Source of the DNA: Neptunomonas japonica JAMM 1380
GTDB taxonomy: Bacteria; Pseudomonadota; Gammaproteobacteria; Pseudomonadales; Balneatricaceae
Length of the DNA stretch: 64,000 nt
Assembly (NCBI RefSeq): GCF_016592555.1
Contig: NZ_AP014546.1
Coordinates: forward strand, 3,358,501 to 3,422,500
Reading direction: 5' to 3'
Below the pieces are notes generated by a model. That model was not told where the DNA came from. It saw nothing but the letters and a program-made list of their open reading frames with translations, and ran no database searches. Numbering within the stretch: the stretch's first letter is position 1; each line of letters opens with the position of its first letter. Of the stretch, positions 21,334 to 31,056 are shown in pieces. The translations under genes and the position numbers were made by a program.

Positions 21334-21723
21334 ATGAATATTGTGAAAAGGTTTAGTTGTTGTATTATCTACCCTTCCCTCATGCCCCCTTTAATGCCTA
21401 TAACATCTGTGAATGCCCAAACCGCTCAACCTACTCCAGACAAAAACAACACAAAATACTTCTCATATTCCGATGCTGGATCTCCTGAGAAGTGGGGGAT
21501 TATTTCAAAATACTTAGCCCTCTTCCCAAACGCAAAACCAGCTACTATTGATACTAAACTTGATAATAATCAAATAATTAAAGACTACCAAATAATACAT
21601 CTTGTAGTAAAAATAAGGCAGTGCTTGCATTATATACACGTCTCAATGCTTCAATCTTTTTACTGCGAACTATGCAGTACCACAGAGATTCATACACCGC
21701 GCCTTCTTAGAGCGCAAATATAA
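21334..21723 (+). pseudogene. possible remnant of an exported alpha-type carbonic anhydrase
   Basis: The 129-codon frame begins with a signal-like segment (about residues 1-28, ending V-N-A-Q). It then has Y-F-S-Y-S-D-A-G-S-P-E-K-W-G near residues 42-55, which resembles the N-terminal Y-S-x-x-x-G-P-E-x-W-G block of bacterial alpha-carbonic anhydrases. After about residue 90 the sequence no longer looks like that family, and no zinc histidine triplet (H-x-H...H) is present. Full enzymes have 230-260 residues. I read it as a truncated or decayed copy; a small unrelated exported protein remains possible. Confidence 0.4.
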
Positions 21724-21869
21724 AACAGATAATTATGACCGTCACACCCGAAGCATTCAATAAGTAGTAAAACGTTTTCCCTAATTAATTGGTAAAACGC
21801 AGACAATTACATGGAATCAATTGGCGTGCCATTAATACTTTTCAATAACGCCAGATAAAGGGTAATCAA

Positions 21870-23552
21870 ATGAATCAATTTTTCAGAAATTTATCACTAA
21901 AGACAAAGATAATGGGTAATGCCATTATTCTAATTTTACTTTTGTCATTATGCGCAGGGTATGCAATTTACTCGATGTATATTATCGGCAAAGAATTACA
22001 TGAGATTGCTACTGAAGATATTGTTTTAATAGACCATCTCACTCGTATTGGAGCCCTCCATTCTGAACAAGCCATTGATTTTGAGCGAATCATACATACG
22101 GGTACAAGGCTTAACTCAAAAGACAGCGATTTAGAACAATTTAATCAAGGAATTAAAAAATTTGATGCCGAATCTCCTAATATTGAGGAGGAAATTCTAG
22201 CAGCTAAAACCCTAACTAGAGAAACAATAAATCTAGTTAACGATAACGATACAAAAACAAAATTTGAGAGCGTTCTTAATCAACTTAAAATAATCGACAG
22301 TGGACATAAAGCATTTATAGAGCATGCTCATTCAACGTTTATCTCATTTACCGGAGGTGATTTCCATATTGCTGAAGCATCGGCACTAAAAGTAGAGCAT
22401 GAAGCGTTCGCAATAAAACACCAGTTAGAATCACTTTCACAAGAGATTACAACCTTTACCCGCAATAGCGCACTCGCTGCTGAAGAGCATGAACATCACG
22501 CCTTAATTGTTCTCAGCATTATTGTAATTATTAGCATAGTGTTGGGATTGCTCATCAGTTGGCTTATAGCGAATTCGATACTTGTCTCATTAAGAAAAGC
22601 CATCGTTACCGCATCGGGCGACCTAACCCAAGCTATTGAAACCAACAGCACTGATGAAGTTGGCGAATTACTCGTTGCAACTGAAAATTTAAGAAAACGC
22701 TTAATAGAAATGCTCTCGAAAATATCTGGCACAACGGTGCAACTATCTGCTGCGGCAGAAGAGATGTCAGTAATTACAGCACAAACTAGCTTAATTACCG
22801 AAGAGCAGTCGGCAGAAACTCAGCAAGCATCTATTGCCATGAATGAAATGGCATCAGCATCACACGAAGTAGCCATTAACATAGCGGAAACAGCACAACT
22901 TGCCACAGGAGCGAATGAACAAACAAGCAGTGGTAATCAGGTCGTTCATCAAGCAATTAAACAAATCAACAAACTCGCAAACCAAATTGAGAACTCCTCC
23001 AAAACAGTAAACGAAGTTCAACAGAACAGCGACACCATCAGCTCAGTACTAGACGTCATTAAAACCATCGCTGAGCAAACAAACTTGTTAGCGCTCAATG
23101 CAGCCATAGAAGCTGCAAGAGCGGGTGATCAAGGGCGCGGGTTTGCCGTGGTTGCCGACGAAGTACGCACACTTGCTCAACGTACGCAGACCTCAACCAG
23201 TGAAATTAACCAAATGATTGAAAAGCTACAAACCGGAGCCAGTCAGGCAGTGAAAGTAATGGAATTAAGTAAAGAGGAAGCTAATATCGCTGTTAACTAC
23301 GCTGTAGGAGCGGGAGAAGCTCTGGAAAGCATATCGGAATCTGTAGATAAGATAAGCGGTAAAGCAACACAGATCTCCAGCGCTGCAGAAGAGCAAGGTT
23401 CCGTTATAGAAGAGATCAATGCCAACATCTCAAGAATTAATGAAATGTCTAATCAAACAGCAGTTGGAGCTGAAGAAACAGCAACCTCTAGCCAAGCCCT
23501 CACACGTATGGCGACTGAACTTCAGTCAATTGTTTACGAGTTTAAAACGTAA
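21870..23552 (+). CDS. methyl-accepting chemotaxis protein
   Basis: A transmembrane chemoreceptor: first membrane segment about residues 14-36, a periplasmic four-helix-type sensor (about 37-208), second membrane segment about 211-236, a HAMP region, then a cytoplasmic signalling domain. The hairpin tip reads [20 protein letters not shown], the CheA/CheW contact site. There is no C-terminal pentapeptide for CheR binding (the end is V-Y-E-F-K-T). The gene stands alone between the AT-rich stretch and ung, away from the che operon. The ligand is unknown. Confidence 0.94.
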   Translation: MNQFFRNLSLKTKIMGNAIILILLLSLCAGYAIYSMYIIGKELHEIATEDIVLIDHLTRIGALHSEQAIDFERIIHTGTRLNSKDSDLEQFNQGIKKFDAESPNIEEEILAAKTLTRETINLVNDNDTKTKFESVLNQLKIIDSGHKAFIEHAHSTFISFTGGDFHIAEASALKVEHEAFAIKHQLESLSQEITTFTRNSALAAEEHEHHALIVLSIIVIISIVLGLLISWLIANSILVSLRKAIVTASGDLTQAIETNSTDEVGELLVATENLRKRLIEMLSKISGTTVQLSAAAEEMSVITAQTSLITEEQSAETQQASIAMNEMASASHEVAINIAETAQLATGANEQTSSGNQVVHQAIKQINKLANQIENSSKTVNEVQQNSDTISSVLDVIKTIAEQTNLLALNAAIEAARAGDQGRGFAVVADEVRTLAQRTQTSTSEINQMIEKLQTGASQAVKVMELSKEEANIAVNYAVGAGEALESISESVDKISGKATQISSAAEEQGSVIEEINANISRINEMSNQTAVGAEETATSSQALTRMATELQSIVYEFKT

Positions 23553-23632
23553 ATCAAACTCCACGCCAATGTTAATTCAAACACAGGAGTAAAGTGGAGA
23601 AGTCATAAAAATAGGTTGCTTAAGCTAACAAA

Positions 23633-23662
23633 GAAAGAGCTGCGAGCACTCGCAGCTCTTTC
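23633..23662. terminator. 12-bp perfect hairpin between convergent genes
   Basis: Arms GAAAGAGCTGCG and its reverse complement (23633-23644 and 23651-23662) with a 6-base loop lie between the end of the chemoreceptor gene and the end of ung. There is little T tract on either side, but placement between convergent genes suggests a bidirectional terminator. Confidence 0.6.
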
Positions 23663-23693
23663 AACGCGCTCCTACAAACGCCTTTAACCCAAC

Positions 23694-24380
23694 TCATATC
23701 TTTTCATCGGGTAAAGACCAATTTATTTCTCCTCGGCCTTCCTTCAATAAATAAGTATTAGCCAGGCTGAAGTGATGGCACCCAAAAAAACCTCGATACG
23801 CGGCCAGTGGTGATGGATGAGGCGCTCTTAAAACTAAATGGCGCTCCTCATCAATCACTGCTCCTTTTTTCTGGGCATAACTGCCCCAAAGCAGAAACAC
23901 AACCTGCTCGCACTCCTTATTGACCACCTCAATCACTTTGTCAGTAAACTCCTCCCAGCCTTTCCCTTGATGAGAAGCAGCACTAGATTTTTCGACGGTT
24001 AGCACCGCATTGAGCAGCAAAACCCCTTGCTGCGCCCAACTTTCTAAACAGCCGTGGTTAGCACGAGGAATTGCCAAATCACTCTCTAACTCTTTATAGA
24101 TATTGAGCAACGAAGGCGGTATTTTGACACCGGATTTAACCGAAAAGCTGAGCCCATGCGCCTGTCCCGGCTGATGGTAGGGATCCTGCCCAAGAATCAC
24201 GACTTTTACGCTATCTAAAGGTGTCGCTTGCAGTGCATGAAACCACTGCTCTTCTGGCGGGAAAATATCTTTGTGGTTCATTTTTTCTTGCTTCAAAAAC
24301 AGCTGTAACGCTTTCATATATGGCGCTTCAAACTCGCCAGCCAAATACGCTTGCCAACTGTTTGCGGCGTCTAAGTTCAT
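23694..24380 (-). CDS. ung: uracil-DNA glycosylase, family 1
   Basis: Ung removes uracil from DNA. The water-activating motif G-Q-D-P-Y-H is followed by [11 protein letters not shown] (near residues 63-78), and the DNA-intercalation loop [18 protein letters not shown] is near 188-205. The length (228) is standard. A gene for a four-helix membrane protein sits 15 bp upstream on the same strand, so the two may be cotranscribed. Confidence 0.97.
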   Translation of the reverse strand: MNLDAANSWQAYLAGEFEAPYMKALQLFLKQEKMNHKDIFPPEEQWFHALQATPLDSVKVVILGQDPYHQPGQAHGLSFSVKSGVKIPPSLLNIYKELESDLAIPRANHGCLESWAQQGVLLLNAVLTVEKSSAASHQGKGWEEFTDKVIEVVNKECEQVVFLLWGSYAQKKGAVIDEERHLVLRAPHPSPLAAYRGFFGCHHFSLANTYLLKEGRGEINWSLPDEKI

Positions 24381-24395
24381 ACCATTTCCACCTAT

Positions 24396-24830
24396 TTATT
24401 TATGACTATTATCAATATCAGCATTTCTTAACATCTCATGCGTTATAACGCCACGATGCCAAAGCGAATAATAGCGTAGCTTGCCTGGCGCATGCGCAAT
24501 AATGCCAGAAGCCACTATGATGACTAAAAAAATTAACGGGTCCAGCTCAGGAAAATAAACTGCTGCCAAACCTAATAACGCGATTTTTAATAGAATCACT
24601 TGCCCACGCAACTGCAACAGCCAGATGCCATCAAGGTAAACCGCTTTCAACACCATCAAACCGCCACTCACCAGTGTTACCAACAGGTATCCGTACCACT
24701 CAGATTCAGGTAGGGAAAACAGGTAGCCACCCGAAAGGCCGCAAATACCAATCAAGTGCAGACACCTAAGCCCAATACCTAACCAACGTTTGCCAGGGAG
24801 GCTACGTTGTTGAATGAAAAAACTATGCAT
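24396..24830 (-). CDS. small four-helix inner-membrane protein, unknown function
   Basis: The 144-residue protein has about four hydrophobic helices (roughly 18-38, 45-64, 75-95 and 98-118) with short loops and a charged C-terminus (I-T-H-E-M-L-R-N-A-D-I-D-N-S-H-K). I do not recognise the family with confidence. A longer frame beginning at 24866 would add 12 residues rich in Cys and Ser; the ATG at 24830 gives a better N-terminus (M-H-S-F-F-I-Q-Q-R) and has a G-rich stretch upstream. It is followed closely by ung. Confidence 0.7.
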   Translation of the reverse strand: MHSFFIQQRSLPGKRWLGIGLRCLHLIGICGLSGGYLFSLPESEWYGYLLVTLVSGGLMVLKAVYLDGIWLLQLRGQVILLKIALLGLAAVYFPELDPLIFLVIIVASGIIAHAPGKLRYYSLWHRGVITHEMLRNADIDNSHK

Positions 24831-24885
24831 GGATGTTCCCGAATAGCTGATACAACACAATAGCATTTTTCAAAATAACGCTCAT

Positions 24886-24912
24886 AAAAAAAGCTGCCAA
24901 GGCAGCTTTTTT
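24886..24912 (-). terminator. intrinsic terminator after lysS
   Basis: An A-run, GCTGCC/GGCAGC inverted repeat and T-run lie 15 bases after the lysS stop. The symmetrical A and T runs allow it to work on both strands, which would also insulate the divergently placed membrane protein gene. Confidence 0.8.
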
Positions 24913-24926
24913 AAGATCAATGCTTC

Positions 24927-26441
24927 CTAAGCACGCGGACGCATAGCTGGGAAGAAAATGACATCACGAATAGAAGGTGAGTCAGTAAATAGCATTACTA
25001 AACGGTCAATACCAATACCTTCACCGGCTGTTGGCGGCAAGCCATATTCGAGCGCGTTTATGTAGTCCGCATCGTAATGCATGGCTTCATCATCACCCGC
25101 TTCCATCTCCGCTACCTGCGCTTTAAAACGTTCGGCCTGGTCTTCAGAATCATTTAACTCCGAGAAACCATTCGCTAGCTCACGTCCTGCTACGAAGAAC
25201 TCAAAACGGTCCGTCACAAATGGGTTGTTATCACTACGACGTGCCAGCGGAGAAACTTCTGTTGGATACTCAGTGATAAACGTTGGCTGCTGCAACAAGT
25301 GCTCAACCGTTTTCTCAAAGATTTCGATCTGCACTTTACCTAAGCCCCAACCATCTTTGACATCAATATCCAAACGCTGTGCAATCTGACGCGCAGCATG
25401 ATCATCCGCCAACGCTTCAGCTGTGATATCTGGGTTGTACTGCAAAATTGAATCAAAAACACTTAAACGCGCAAACGGCTGTGATAAGTCGTACTCGAAA
25501 GTCTCAAGTACTTCGCCCTCGTCGTTACGCACCGTATTTACGATGGTCGTAGTACCCAACACATCTTGAGCTACTTGGCGCAACATGTTTTCTGTCAAAT
25601 CCATCAGATCTTTGTAATCAGAATACGCCTGATAAAACTCGATCATGGTAAATTCAGGGTTATGGCGCGTTGAAAGGCCTTCGTTACGAAAGCTACGGTT
25701 AATTTCGAAAACACTCTCAAAACCACCCACAACCAAGCGCTTTAGATAAAGCTCAGGAGCGATACGCAGATACATATCACGATCCAGCGCATTATGATGC
25801 GTTATAAACGGACGTGCCGTCGCACCACCAGGAATAACCTGTAGCATCGGTGTTTCCACTTCGATAAAGCGACGTTCAGTCAGAAATTTACGAATACCTG
25901 AGACAATTTTAGAACGTGCTTCGAACACTTTACGAGACTGCTCATTCGTGATCAGATCAACATAACGCTGACGGTAACGCATCTCAGTATCCTGTAGGCC
26001 TTTGTGCTTATCAGGTAACGGACGCAAATTTTTTGTCAGTAGTTGATACTCACCCAAGTCTACATACAAGTCGCCTTTGCCTGACTTGTGAAGAACACCG
26101 GTTACACCAATGATGTCACCTAGATCCAGACTTTTGGCAAAAGGACGTGCGGCTTTATTGACGTAAAACTGGATACGTCCACTCACATCCTGAATAACAC
26201 CAAACGCTCCACGGTTAAGCACAACACGCCCGGCAATACTAACGGTATGGCCTGCGGCTTCTAGCTCTTCTTTCGTCTGCTCACCGTACTGCTCTTGCAG
26301 GTCTTGTGCGTAGCTGTCTCGGCGGAAGCTATTTGGAAAAGCATTTCCCGCTTCACGCAAGGCATTCAGTTTTTCCCGACGCTCTGCAACCAGTCGGTTT
26401 TCATCTTGTTTCTGATCTTGCTTCTGATTGTTGTCAGACAT
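24927..26441 (-). CDS. lysS: lysyl-tRNA synthetase, class II
   Basis: LysS charges tRNA-Lys. The N-terminal OB anticodon-binding domain (about 60-150, with [12 protein letters not shown]) is followed by the class II core with motif 1 ([14 protein letters not shown]), motif 2 ([11 protein letters not shown]) and motif 3 ([11 protein letters not shown]). The length (504) is normal. It starts 30 bp after prfB, the conserved prfB-lysS operon of gammaproteobacteria. Confidence 0.98.
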   Translation of the reverse strand: MSDNNQKQDQKQDENRLVAERREKLNALREAGNAFPNSFRRDSYAQDLQEQYGEQTKEELEAAGHTVSIAGRVVLNRGAFGVIQDVSGRIQFYVNKAARPFAKSLDLGDIIGVTGVLHKSGKGDLYVDLGEYQLLTKNLRPLPDKHKGLQDTEMRYRQRYVDLITNEQSRKVFEARSKIVSGIRKFLTERRFIEVETPMLQVIPGGATARPFITHHNALDRDMYLRIAPELYLKRLVVGGFESVFEINRSFRNEGLSTRHNPEFTMIEFYQAYSDYKDLMDLTENMLRQVAQDVLGTTTIVNTVRNDEGEVLETFEYDLSQPFARLSVFDSILQYNPDITAEALADDHAARQIAQRLDIDVKDGWGLGKVQIEIFEKTVEHLLQQPTFITEYPTEVSPLARRSDNNPFVTDRFEFFVAGRELANGFSELNDSEDQAERFKAQVAEMEAGDDEAMHYDADYINALEYGLPPTAGEGIGIDRLVMLFTDSPSIRDVIFFPAMRPRA

Positions 26442-26471
26442 GGGTGTGGTGAACCTTTAAGTTAATAGTTT

Positions 26472-27566
26472 TTACAAACCAGCTTTTAAGCTAGCTTCAA
26501 TAAATAGATCGAGATCGCCGTCCAGTACCTTGTCACAATTGGAAGACTGCACATTGGTACGTAGATCTTTAATACGCTGATCATCCAGAACGTAAGAGCG
26601 AATCTGGCTTCCCCAGCCGATATCCGCTTTGGAGTCTTCTAGCTCTTGTGCCGCTTCGCTACGCTTGAGCATTTCCATCTCGTACAATTTGGCCCGTAGC
26701 TGCTTCATACAGGTATCTTTGTTCTGATGCTGTGAACGCTGACTTTGACTCTGCACCACAACCCCAGAAGGTCCGTGGGTAATACGTACGGCGGATTCAG
26801 TACGGTTAACGTGCTGACCGCCCGCCCCCGAAGCACGGTAAACATCAACGCGTAAGTCCGCTGGGTTAATATCGACTTCGATGTTATCGTCAATCTCAGG
26901 CGATACAAATACCGAGCAAAATGAGGTATGACGACGGCCGCCAGAATCAAAGGGAGATTTACGCACAAGGCGATGCACGCCTGTTTCGGTACGCAGCCAA
27001 CCAAAAGCATATTCACCTTCAAAGCGAATAGTCGCTGATTTAATACCCGCAACATCACCATCAGAGGCTTCAACCAGCTCGGTTTTAAAGCCTTTATCCT
27101 CACCCCACCGCAGGTACATTCGCAGCACCATATTGGCCCAATCCTGCGCTTCTGTACCGCCAGAACCCGATTGAATATCCAAAAAGGCATTATTCGGGTC
27201 AACTTCACCCGAAAACATACGGCGAAACTCAAGTGTTTCGAGCTTCGCCATTAAACCACTGACTTCGATGATGACCTCTTCGACTGTTTCTTCATCGTCT
27301 TCTTCAACCGCCATATCCAACAACTCGCGAGTATCGGTTGCGCCATGCTTTAGCGCATCCAGAGTACTGACGATAGCATCTAATGCCGAGCGCTCTTTAC
27401 CGAGCTTCTGAGCATTGTCAGGGTCATTCCAGACGGCCGGGTCTTCAAGCTCTCGTTCTACTTCTTCCAGGCGCTCTTTGGTTCCTGGATAATCCAGATA
27501 GCTATAAAGCGATGCCGTTCGCTCACCGATATCCTTCAAGTCATTTATGATCGGATTGACTTCCAT
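26472..27566 (-). CDS. prfB: peptide chain release factor 2, in one open frame
   Basis: RF2 reads UGA and UAA stop codons. The tripeptide anticodon S-P-F lies in [14 protein letters not shown], and the hydrolysis motif G-G-Q in [11 protein letters not shown]. Most bacteria carry an in-frame UGA near codon 26 and need a +1 frameshift to make RF2. Here the matching place reads S-Y-L-D-Y with codons AGC TAT CTG GAT TAT and no stop, so the autoregulatory frameshift is absent. The start gives M-E-V-N-P-I-I-N, aligning with the known N-terminus. It is followed by lysS. Confidence 0.97.
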   Translation of the reverse strand: MEVNPIINDLKDIGERTASLYSYLDYPGTKERLEEVERELEDPAVWNDPDNAQKLGKERSALDAIVSTLDALKHGATDTRELLDMAVEEDDEETVEEVIIEVSGLMAKLETLEFRRMFSGEVDPNNAFLDIQSGSGGTEAQDWANMVLRMYLRWGEDKGFKTELVEASDGDVAGIKSATIRFEGEYAFGWLRTETGVHRLVRKSPFDSGGRRHTSFCSVFVSPEIDDNIEVDINPADLRVDVYRASGAGGQHVNRTESAVRITHGPSGVVVQSQSQRSQHQNKDTCMKQLRAKLYEMEMLKRSEAAQELEDSKADIGWGSQIRSYVLDDQRIKDLRTNVQSSNCDKVLDGDLDLFIEASLKAGL

Positions 27567-27715
27567 CGTTAATGCCCAACACTCGCAAATTCAAAAGGGG
27601 AAGTATTTTAACCGATACGCGCCCGGCTTTAAATCTTTGTAACAGTTATCTGTTAATTGTATTTTTTTGCAGCGCACAATTCGACTTTTTAACTGATATA
27701 TATGAAAATAATTTG

Positions 27716-29206
27716 ATGAAAAAACTTCTAACCCAACATAACTACATCTCTCTACTCGTACTAGCTCTCATGCTAGTTCTGTTGGCATCAATGCTGTATA
27801 CACCTGCATGGGCTTTTACTGTCAATAAAGAGCAACAGGATATAGACCTTACTGGTTCAATATTTGGCTATTTATCACTACTTATTTTTTTCGTGGGTTA
27901 TCTATTTGTATTAGGTGAAGAGTTTACGCGCCTGCGAAAATCAAAACCGATCATCATTGCGGCAGGGCTCATATGGCTTATTGTAGGTATTGGCTATGCG
28001 GTGCATGGAGACACCGAAACCGCGGGTATTGCCGTTCGTCACAACATCCTTGAATACGCCGAACTATTTTTATTTTTGCTCGCTGCGATGACATTTATCA
28101 ACATGATGGAGGAGCGCAATGTTTTTGCTGCATTACGCAGTTGGCTTGTGCTTAAAAACTTCTCTATTTTGCAAATTTACTGGATTACCGGCACGCTGGC
28201 ATTTTTTATCTCACCACTAGCGGACAATCTATCCACAGCCTTATTAATGGGCGCTGTCGTCTTAGCGGTAGGTAACAATTACACTAAGTTTGTAACCGTC
28301 GGTTGTATCAATGTTGTCGTCGCCGCTAATGCTGGCGGTGCGTTTAGCCCTTTTGGTGACATCACCACACTAATGGTGTGGCAAAAAGGCACTGTACAAT
28401 TTGAGGAGTTCTTTAACTTATTTATCCCCTCCTTGGTTAACTGGCTTGTCCCTGCACTCATTATGTCATTTGTGATTGAAAAAGCTCCGCCAGCACTTAA
28501 CAAAGAACAGCAACAAAATATGAAACGCGGCGGCAGTACTGTTATTTTACTCTTTCTTATGACAATTGCCGTGTCGGTAAGCGCTCATAGCATCTTAAAT
28601 TTACCGCCGGTGCTGGGCATGATGACAGGGTTAGGTGTACTAAAACTCTATGGGTATTATTTATGCCAGCATGAGTCACCAATCATTGACCATGGTCACA
28701 TACACCATCATCACAAAGACAATATCCAAGACATGCGCAACGTACGTGGTGACCATACCGATGTTATACGCCGTTTTGATATTTTTAATGTCGTAGAGCG
28801 AGCTTCATGGGATACCTTGATGTTTTTCTATGGCGTTGTTTTATGTGTTGGCGGGCTCTCGACACTAGGGTACCTTGCATTATTATCTGACAAGCTATAC
28901 GGCTCATTAGGTACACTCTGGGCTAACTCTTTGATAGGTGTTCTCTCTGCTGTTATCGACAATATACCCGTGATGTTTGCCGTACTTACCATGAATCCTG
29001 TGATGAACACTAATGAGTGGCTTTTGGTAACACTCACCACTGGCGTTGGCGGCTCTTTGCTTTCAGTAGGTTCTGCAGCGGGAATCGCCTTAATGGGCCA
29101 AGCCCAAGGAACTTATACCTTTATAAGCCATCTGAAATGGAGCTGGGCCATTGCCTTAGGTTATGTACTCAGCATCTTCACTCATTTATGGATAAATGGA
29201 ACATAG
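27716..29206 (+). CDS. nhaD: NhaD-type sodium/proton antiporter
   Basis: NhaD is an inner-membrane Na+(Li+)/H+ antiporter typical of marine and halophilic bacteria. About 12 membrane segments are visible, with the ion-transporter blocks S-P-L-A-D-N-L-S-T-A-L and N-A-G-G-A-F-S-P-F-G-D-I-T-T and the late V-I-D-N-I-P-V-M-F-A-V. The N-terminus is signal-like (T-P-A-W-A-F). A cytoplasmic or periplasmic loop near residues 323-350 is unusually rich in histidine (H-G-H-I-H-H-H-H). I use the ATG at 27716 (496 residues); the frame is open to 27572, but that extension is not membrane-protein-like. Confidence 0.92.
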   Translation: MKKLLTQHNYISLLVLALMLVLLASMLYTPAWAFTVNKEQQDIDLTGSIFGYLSLLIFFVGYLFVLGEEFTRLRKSKPIIIAAGLIWLIVGIGYAVHGDTETAGIAVRHNILEYAELFLFLLAAMTFINMMEERNVFAALRSWLVLKNFSILQIYWITGTLAFFISPLADNLSTALLMGAVVLAVGNNYTKFVTVGCINVVVAANAGGAFSPFGDITTLMVWQKGTVQFEEFFNLFIPSLVNWLVPALIMSFVIEKAPPALNKEQQQNMKRGGSTVILLFLMTIAVSVSAHSILNLPPVLGMMTGLGVLKLYGYYLCQHESPIIDHGHIHHHHKDNIQDMRNVRGDHTDVIRRFDIFNVVERASWDTLMFFYGVVLCVGGLSTLGYLALLSDKLYGSLGTLWANSLIGVLSAVIDNIPVMFAVLTMNPVMNTNEWLLVTLTTGVGGSLLSVGSAAGIALMGQAQGTYTFISHLKWSWAIALGYVLSIFTHLWINGT

Positions 29207-29207
29207 C

Positions 29208-29903
29208 ATGCTCAACCTTCTTAGCGCCCACATGAGTACCACAAAAAAACACGCCATTAAGGTATGGGATATTTCCATTCGTATTTTTCACTGGTCGCTG
29301 GTCGCTGGTATTGGTTTCTTATGGTTTTCAGGGGAAGAAGGCGGCAATATCATGACCTGGCACATCTATATCGGCTGCGCCATGCTGGGACTCATTGTAT
29401 ATCGACTTTTTTGGGGGGTTATCGGAAGCCCTTATGCACGCTTCTCAGAGTTTATAAAAGGGCCATCCCACACCTTTGCTTACTTAAAAAGCATCCTAAA
29501 AGGAGAGAAAACAGATTACCTAGGGCACAATCCGCTTGGTGGCTGGATGGTCATCATACTTATGGTTTTGATATTTATTCAAGCATTCAGCGGATTATTC
29601 AGCAGTGATGACATTTTTACAGAGGGACCTTTTTATGCTCTCGTTAGCAGCAAAACCAGTGAGCTATTTACATCCATTCATCACCTTACCTTTAACATCC
29701 TTCTTGCGGCCATCGCTCTACACATTAGTGCTGTTGCTTATCATGTAGTTATCAAGAAAGAAGTATTAATTAAAAGTATGCTAACAGGAAAAAAGCATGC
29801 TCTTCAGCCAAGTCGTGTTAATACACGCCCTAACTACTTTTTTATGCTACTTTGCGCTAGTGTTGCAGCAACCGGGGTTTATCTACTGATCAGCCAGGCC
29901 TAA
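29208..29903 (+). CDS. cytochrome b561-family membrane protein
   Basis: A di-haem b-type membrane protein of the bacterial cytochrome b561 family. It has four or five helices and histidines in I-R-I-F-H-W-S, M-T-W-H-I-Y-I-G, I-H-H-L-T-F and A-L-H-I-S-A-V-A-Y-H, fitting haem ligation within the membrane. Partners of this family pass electrons between quinones and periplasmic c-type haem proteins or metal reductases. Start choice is uncertain: ATG at 29208 immediately follows the nhaD stop and has GGA eight bases upstream; ATG at 29232 (M-S-T-T-K-K-H) gives a more typical N-terminus but has no clear ribosome site. Probably cotranscribed with nhaD. Confidence 0.87.
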   Translation: MLNLLSAHMSTTKKHAIKVWDISIRIFHWSLVAGIGFLWFSGEEGGNIMTWHIYIGCAMLGLIVYRLFWGVIGSPYARFSEFIKGPSHTFAYLKSILKGEKTDYLGHNPLGGWMVIILMVLIFIQAFSGLFSSDDIFTEGPFYALVSSKTSELFTSIHHLTFNILLAAIALHISAVAYHVVIKKEVLIKSMLTGKKHALQPSRVNTRPNYFFMLLCASVAATGVYLLISQA

Positions 29904-29909
29904 CCCTTC

Positions 29910-30398
29910 CTAGCTATCATGTATTTTTTGCAACTCCAACCAAATCTCTTCGCACATATTCTCACGATAAGCTGACTGCTTAAAAATAGGAAACTCAGAC
30001 TTATATACCCCCATCAAGCGATGGTTTTTCCCCGCAACGCAAGACCTTACATTGGCTAAACGATCTGCGGCCTTAACCAGTAAAGCAAGCTCCTCTGCTC
30101 CGTGGACATGAGCCATCTTTTCATATGTTTTAGCTTTTCGCTCTTTTCTTGTTTTGCCAGGCTCGTCCGTCACAATCGCTACGCATTCCGAGACAAAAGC
30201 ACCGAATTCACTAGTAATGATATCTAATGCCACATCTGTATCTTCAACAACATCGTGTAAGTAAGCGATAACTTCAGCAGTTTCTCCGTGCTGCTTCACT
30301 AAAGATGCAACAGCGTCAAGATGCACTGAGTACGGCTTCTCACCATACATTTGTGTGCCATGAGCATTAATCGCAAAATTACGCGCTTTCTCTTTCAT
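29910..30398 (-). CDS. stand-alone HD-domain hydrolase, small alarmone hydrolase-like
   Basis: The 162-residue protein is an HD-domain phosphohydrolase resembling the hydrolase half of RelA/SpoT and Mesh1: A-H-G-T-Q-M-Y-G-E-K-P-Y-S-V-H-L, then Y-L-H-D-V-V-E-D-T-D, and later K-A-A-D-R-L-A-N-V-R. These give the expected metal and catalytic residues (His, His-Asp, Glu-Asp, Asp...Asn). No synthetase or TGS domain is present. A (p)ppGpp hydrolase role is likely but unproven. The ATG at 30398 follows AGGTGG; the longer frame to 30482 has an unlikely N-terminus. Confidence 0.82.
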   Translation of the reverse strand: MKEKARNFAINAHGTQMYGEKPYSVHLDAVASLVKQHGETAEVIAYLHDVVEDTDVALDIITSEFGAFVSECVAIVTDEPGKTRKERKAKTYEKMAHVHGAEELALLVKAADRLANVRSCVAGKNHRLMGVYKSEFPIFKQSAYRENMCEEIWLELQKIHDS

Positions 30399-30497
30399 AT
30401 CACCACCTGCCAAACCTATATAACCATGACAGTTCATAACAAGCCTTAGTTCGATAATACTCCTGAGGGTATATCTAAGCAAAAAGTGTCAACCCAT

Positions 30498-30528
30498 AAA
30501 AAAACGAAGCTAAGTGCTTCGTTTTTTT
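30498..30528 (-). terminator. intrinsic terminator after cytochrome c' gene
   Basis: ACGAAGC/GCTTCGT arms around a 5-base loop (30504-30522) are flanked by an A-run on one side and a T-run on the other. It follows the cytochrome c' stop by about 20 bases on the minus strand and could act in both directions. Confidence 0.8.
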
Positions 30529-30543
30529 GTATCAAGATTCGCG

Positions 30544-30993
30544 TTACTCTTTCTCACGAAAATCATCATGACACCCTTTACAGGTTTTGCCTAGTTGACC
30601 AAATGCCGGTTTAATAACACTCATATCACCAGATTGTGCCGCCACAGCCAGTGCTGCAGCATTTTCTGCTAAAGCGTCCATTCCTTTATCAAACTCAGCT
30701 TTGTTTTCCCATATTTCAGATTTAGCATCAGTATCGCCCATATCTGAACCCTCAATAAAACCTTCGCCGGGCATTTTTGCCAAAACAGCCACTAAGTCAG
30801 CTCGACGAGAAAAATCAGCTGCATCAAAGTCAATCTTTCCTTTGACCATGCCAACCATCGGCCCAAAGTTCCACTTTATCGTTTTGAAAACACCTTGGCG
30901 GTATTCAATAGCATCTTCGACTTTGTCGGCCACCGCTAGGTTACTTCCCATTAAGACTGCTGCGGCCAAACCAATTGCATAAATCTTTTTCAT
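30544..30993 (-). CDS. cytochrome c'
   Basis: Periplasmic four-helix cytochrome c' binds NO at a five-coordinate haem and protects against nitrosative stress. A signal peptide (residues 1-22, ending L-A-V-A) is followed by a helical domain (with E-D-A-I-E-Y-R-Q-G near the start) and the C-terminal haem motif C138-K-G-C141-H142 followed by D-D-F-R. The length (149) is standard. It lies well away from the nor genes but would complement NO reductase. No FNR-type box is visible in the 63 bases upstream. Confidence 0.93.
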   Translation of the reverse strand: MKKIYAIGLAAAVLMGSNLAVADKVEDAIEYRQGVFKTIKWNFGPMVGMVKGKIDFDAADFSRRADLVAVLAKMPGEGFIEGSDMGDTDAKSEIWENKAEFDKGMDALAENAAALAVAAQSGDMSVIKPAFGQLGKTCKGCHDDFREKE

Positions 30994-31056
30994 TACGACC
31001 TTCCTTTGATTGCTCAGTAATATTAGTTGGAACTAATTTATACTATCAGCGGATTT

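Noticed and set aside
26705..27232. 175-codon minus-strand frame inside prfB
   Set aside because: It overlaps prfB in another frame, and prfB is unmistakable; the frame gives no recognisable protein.
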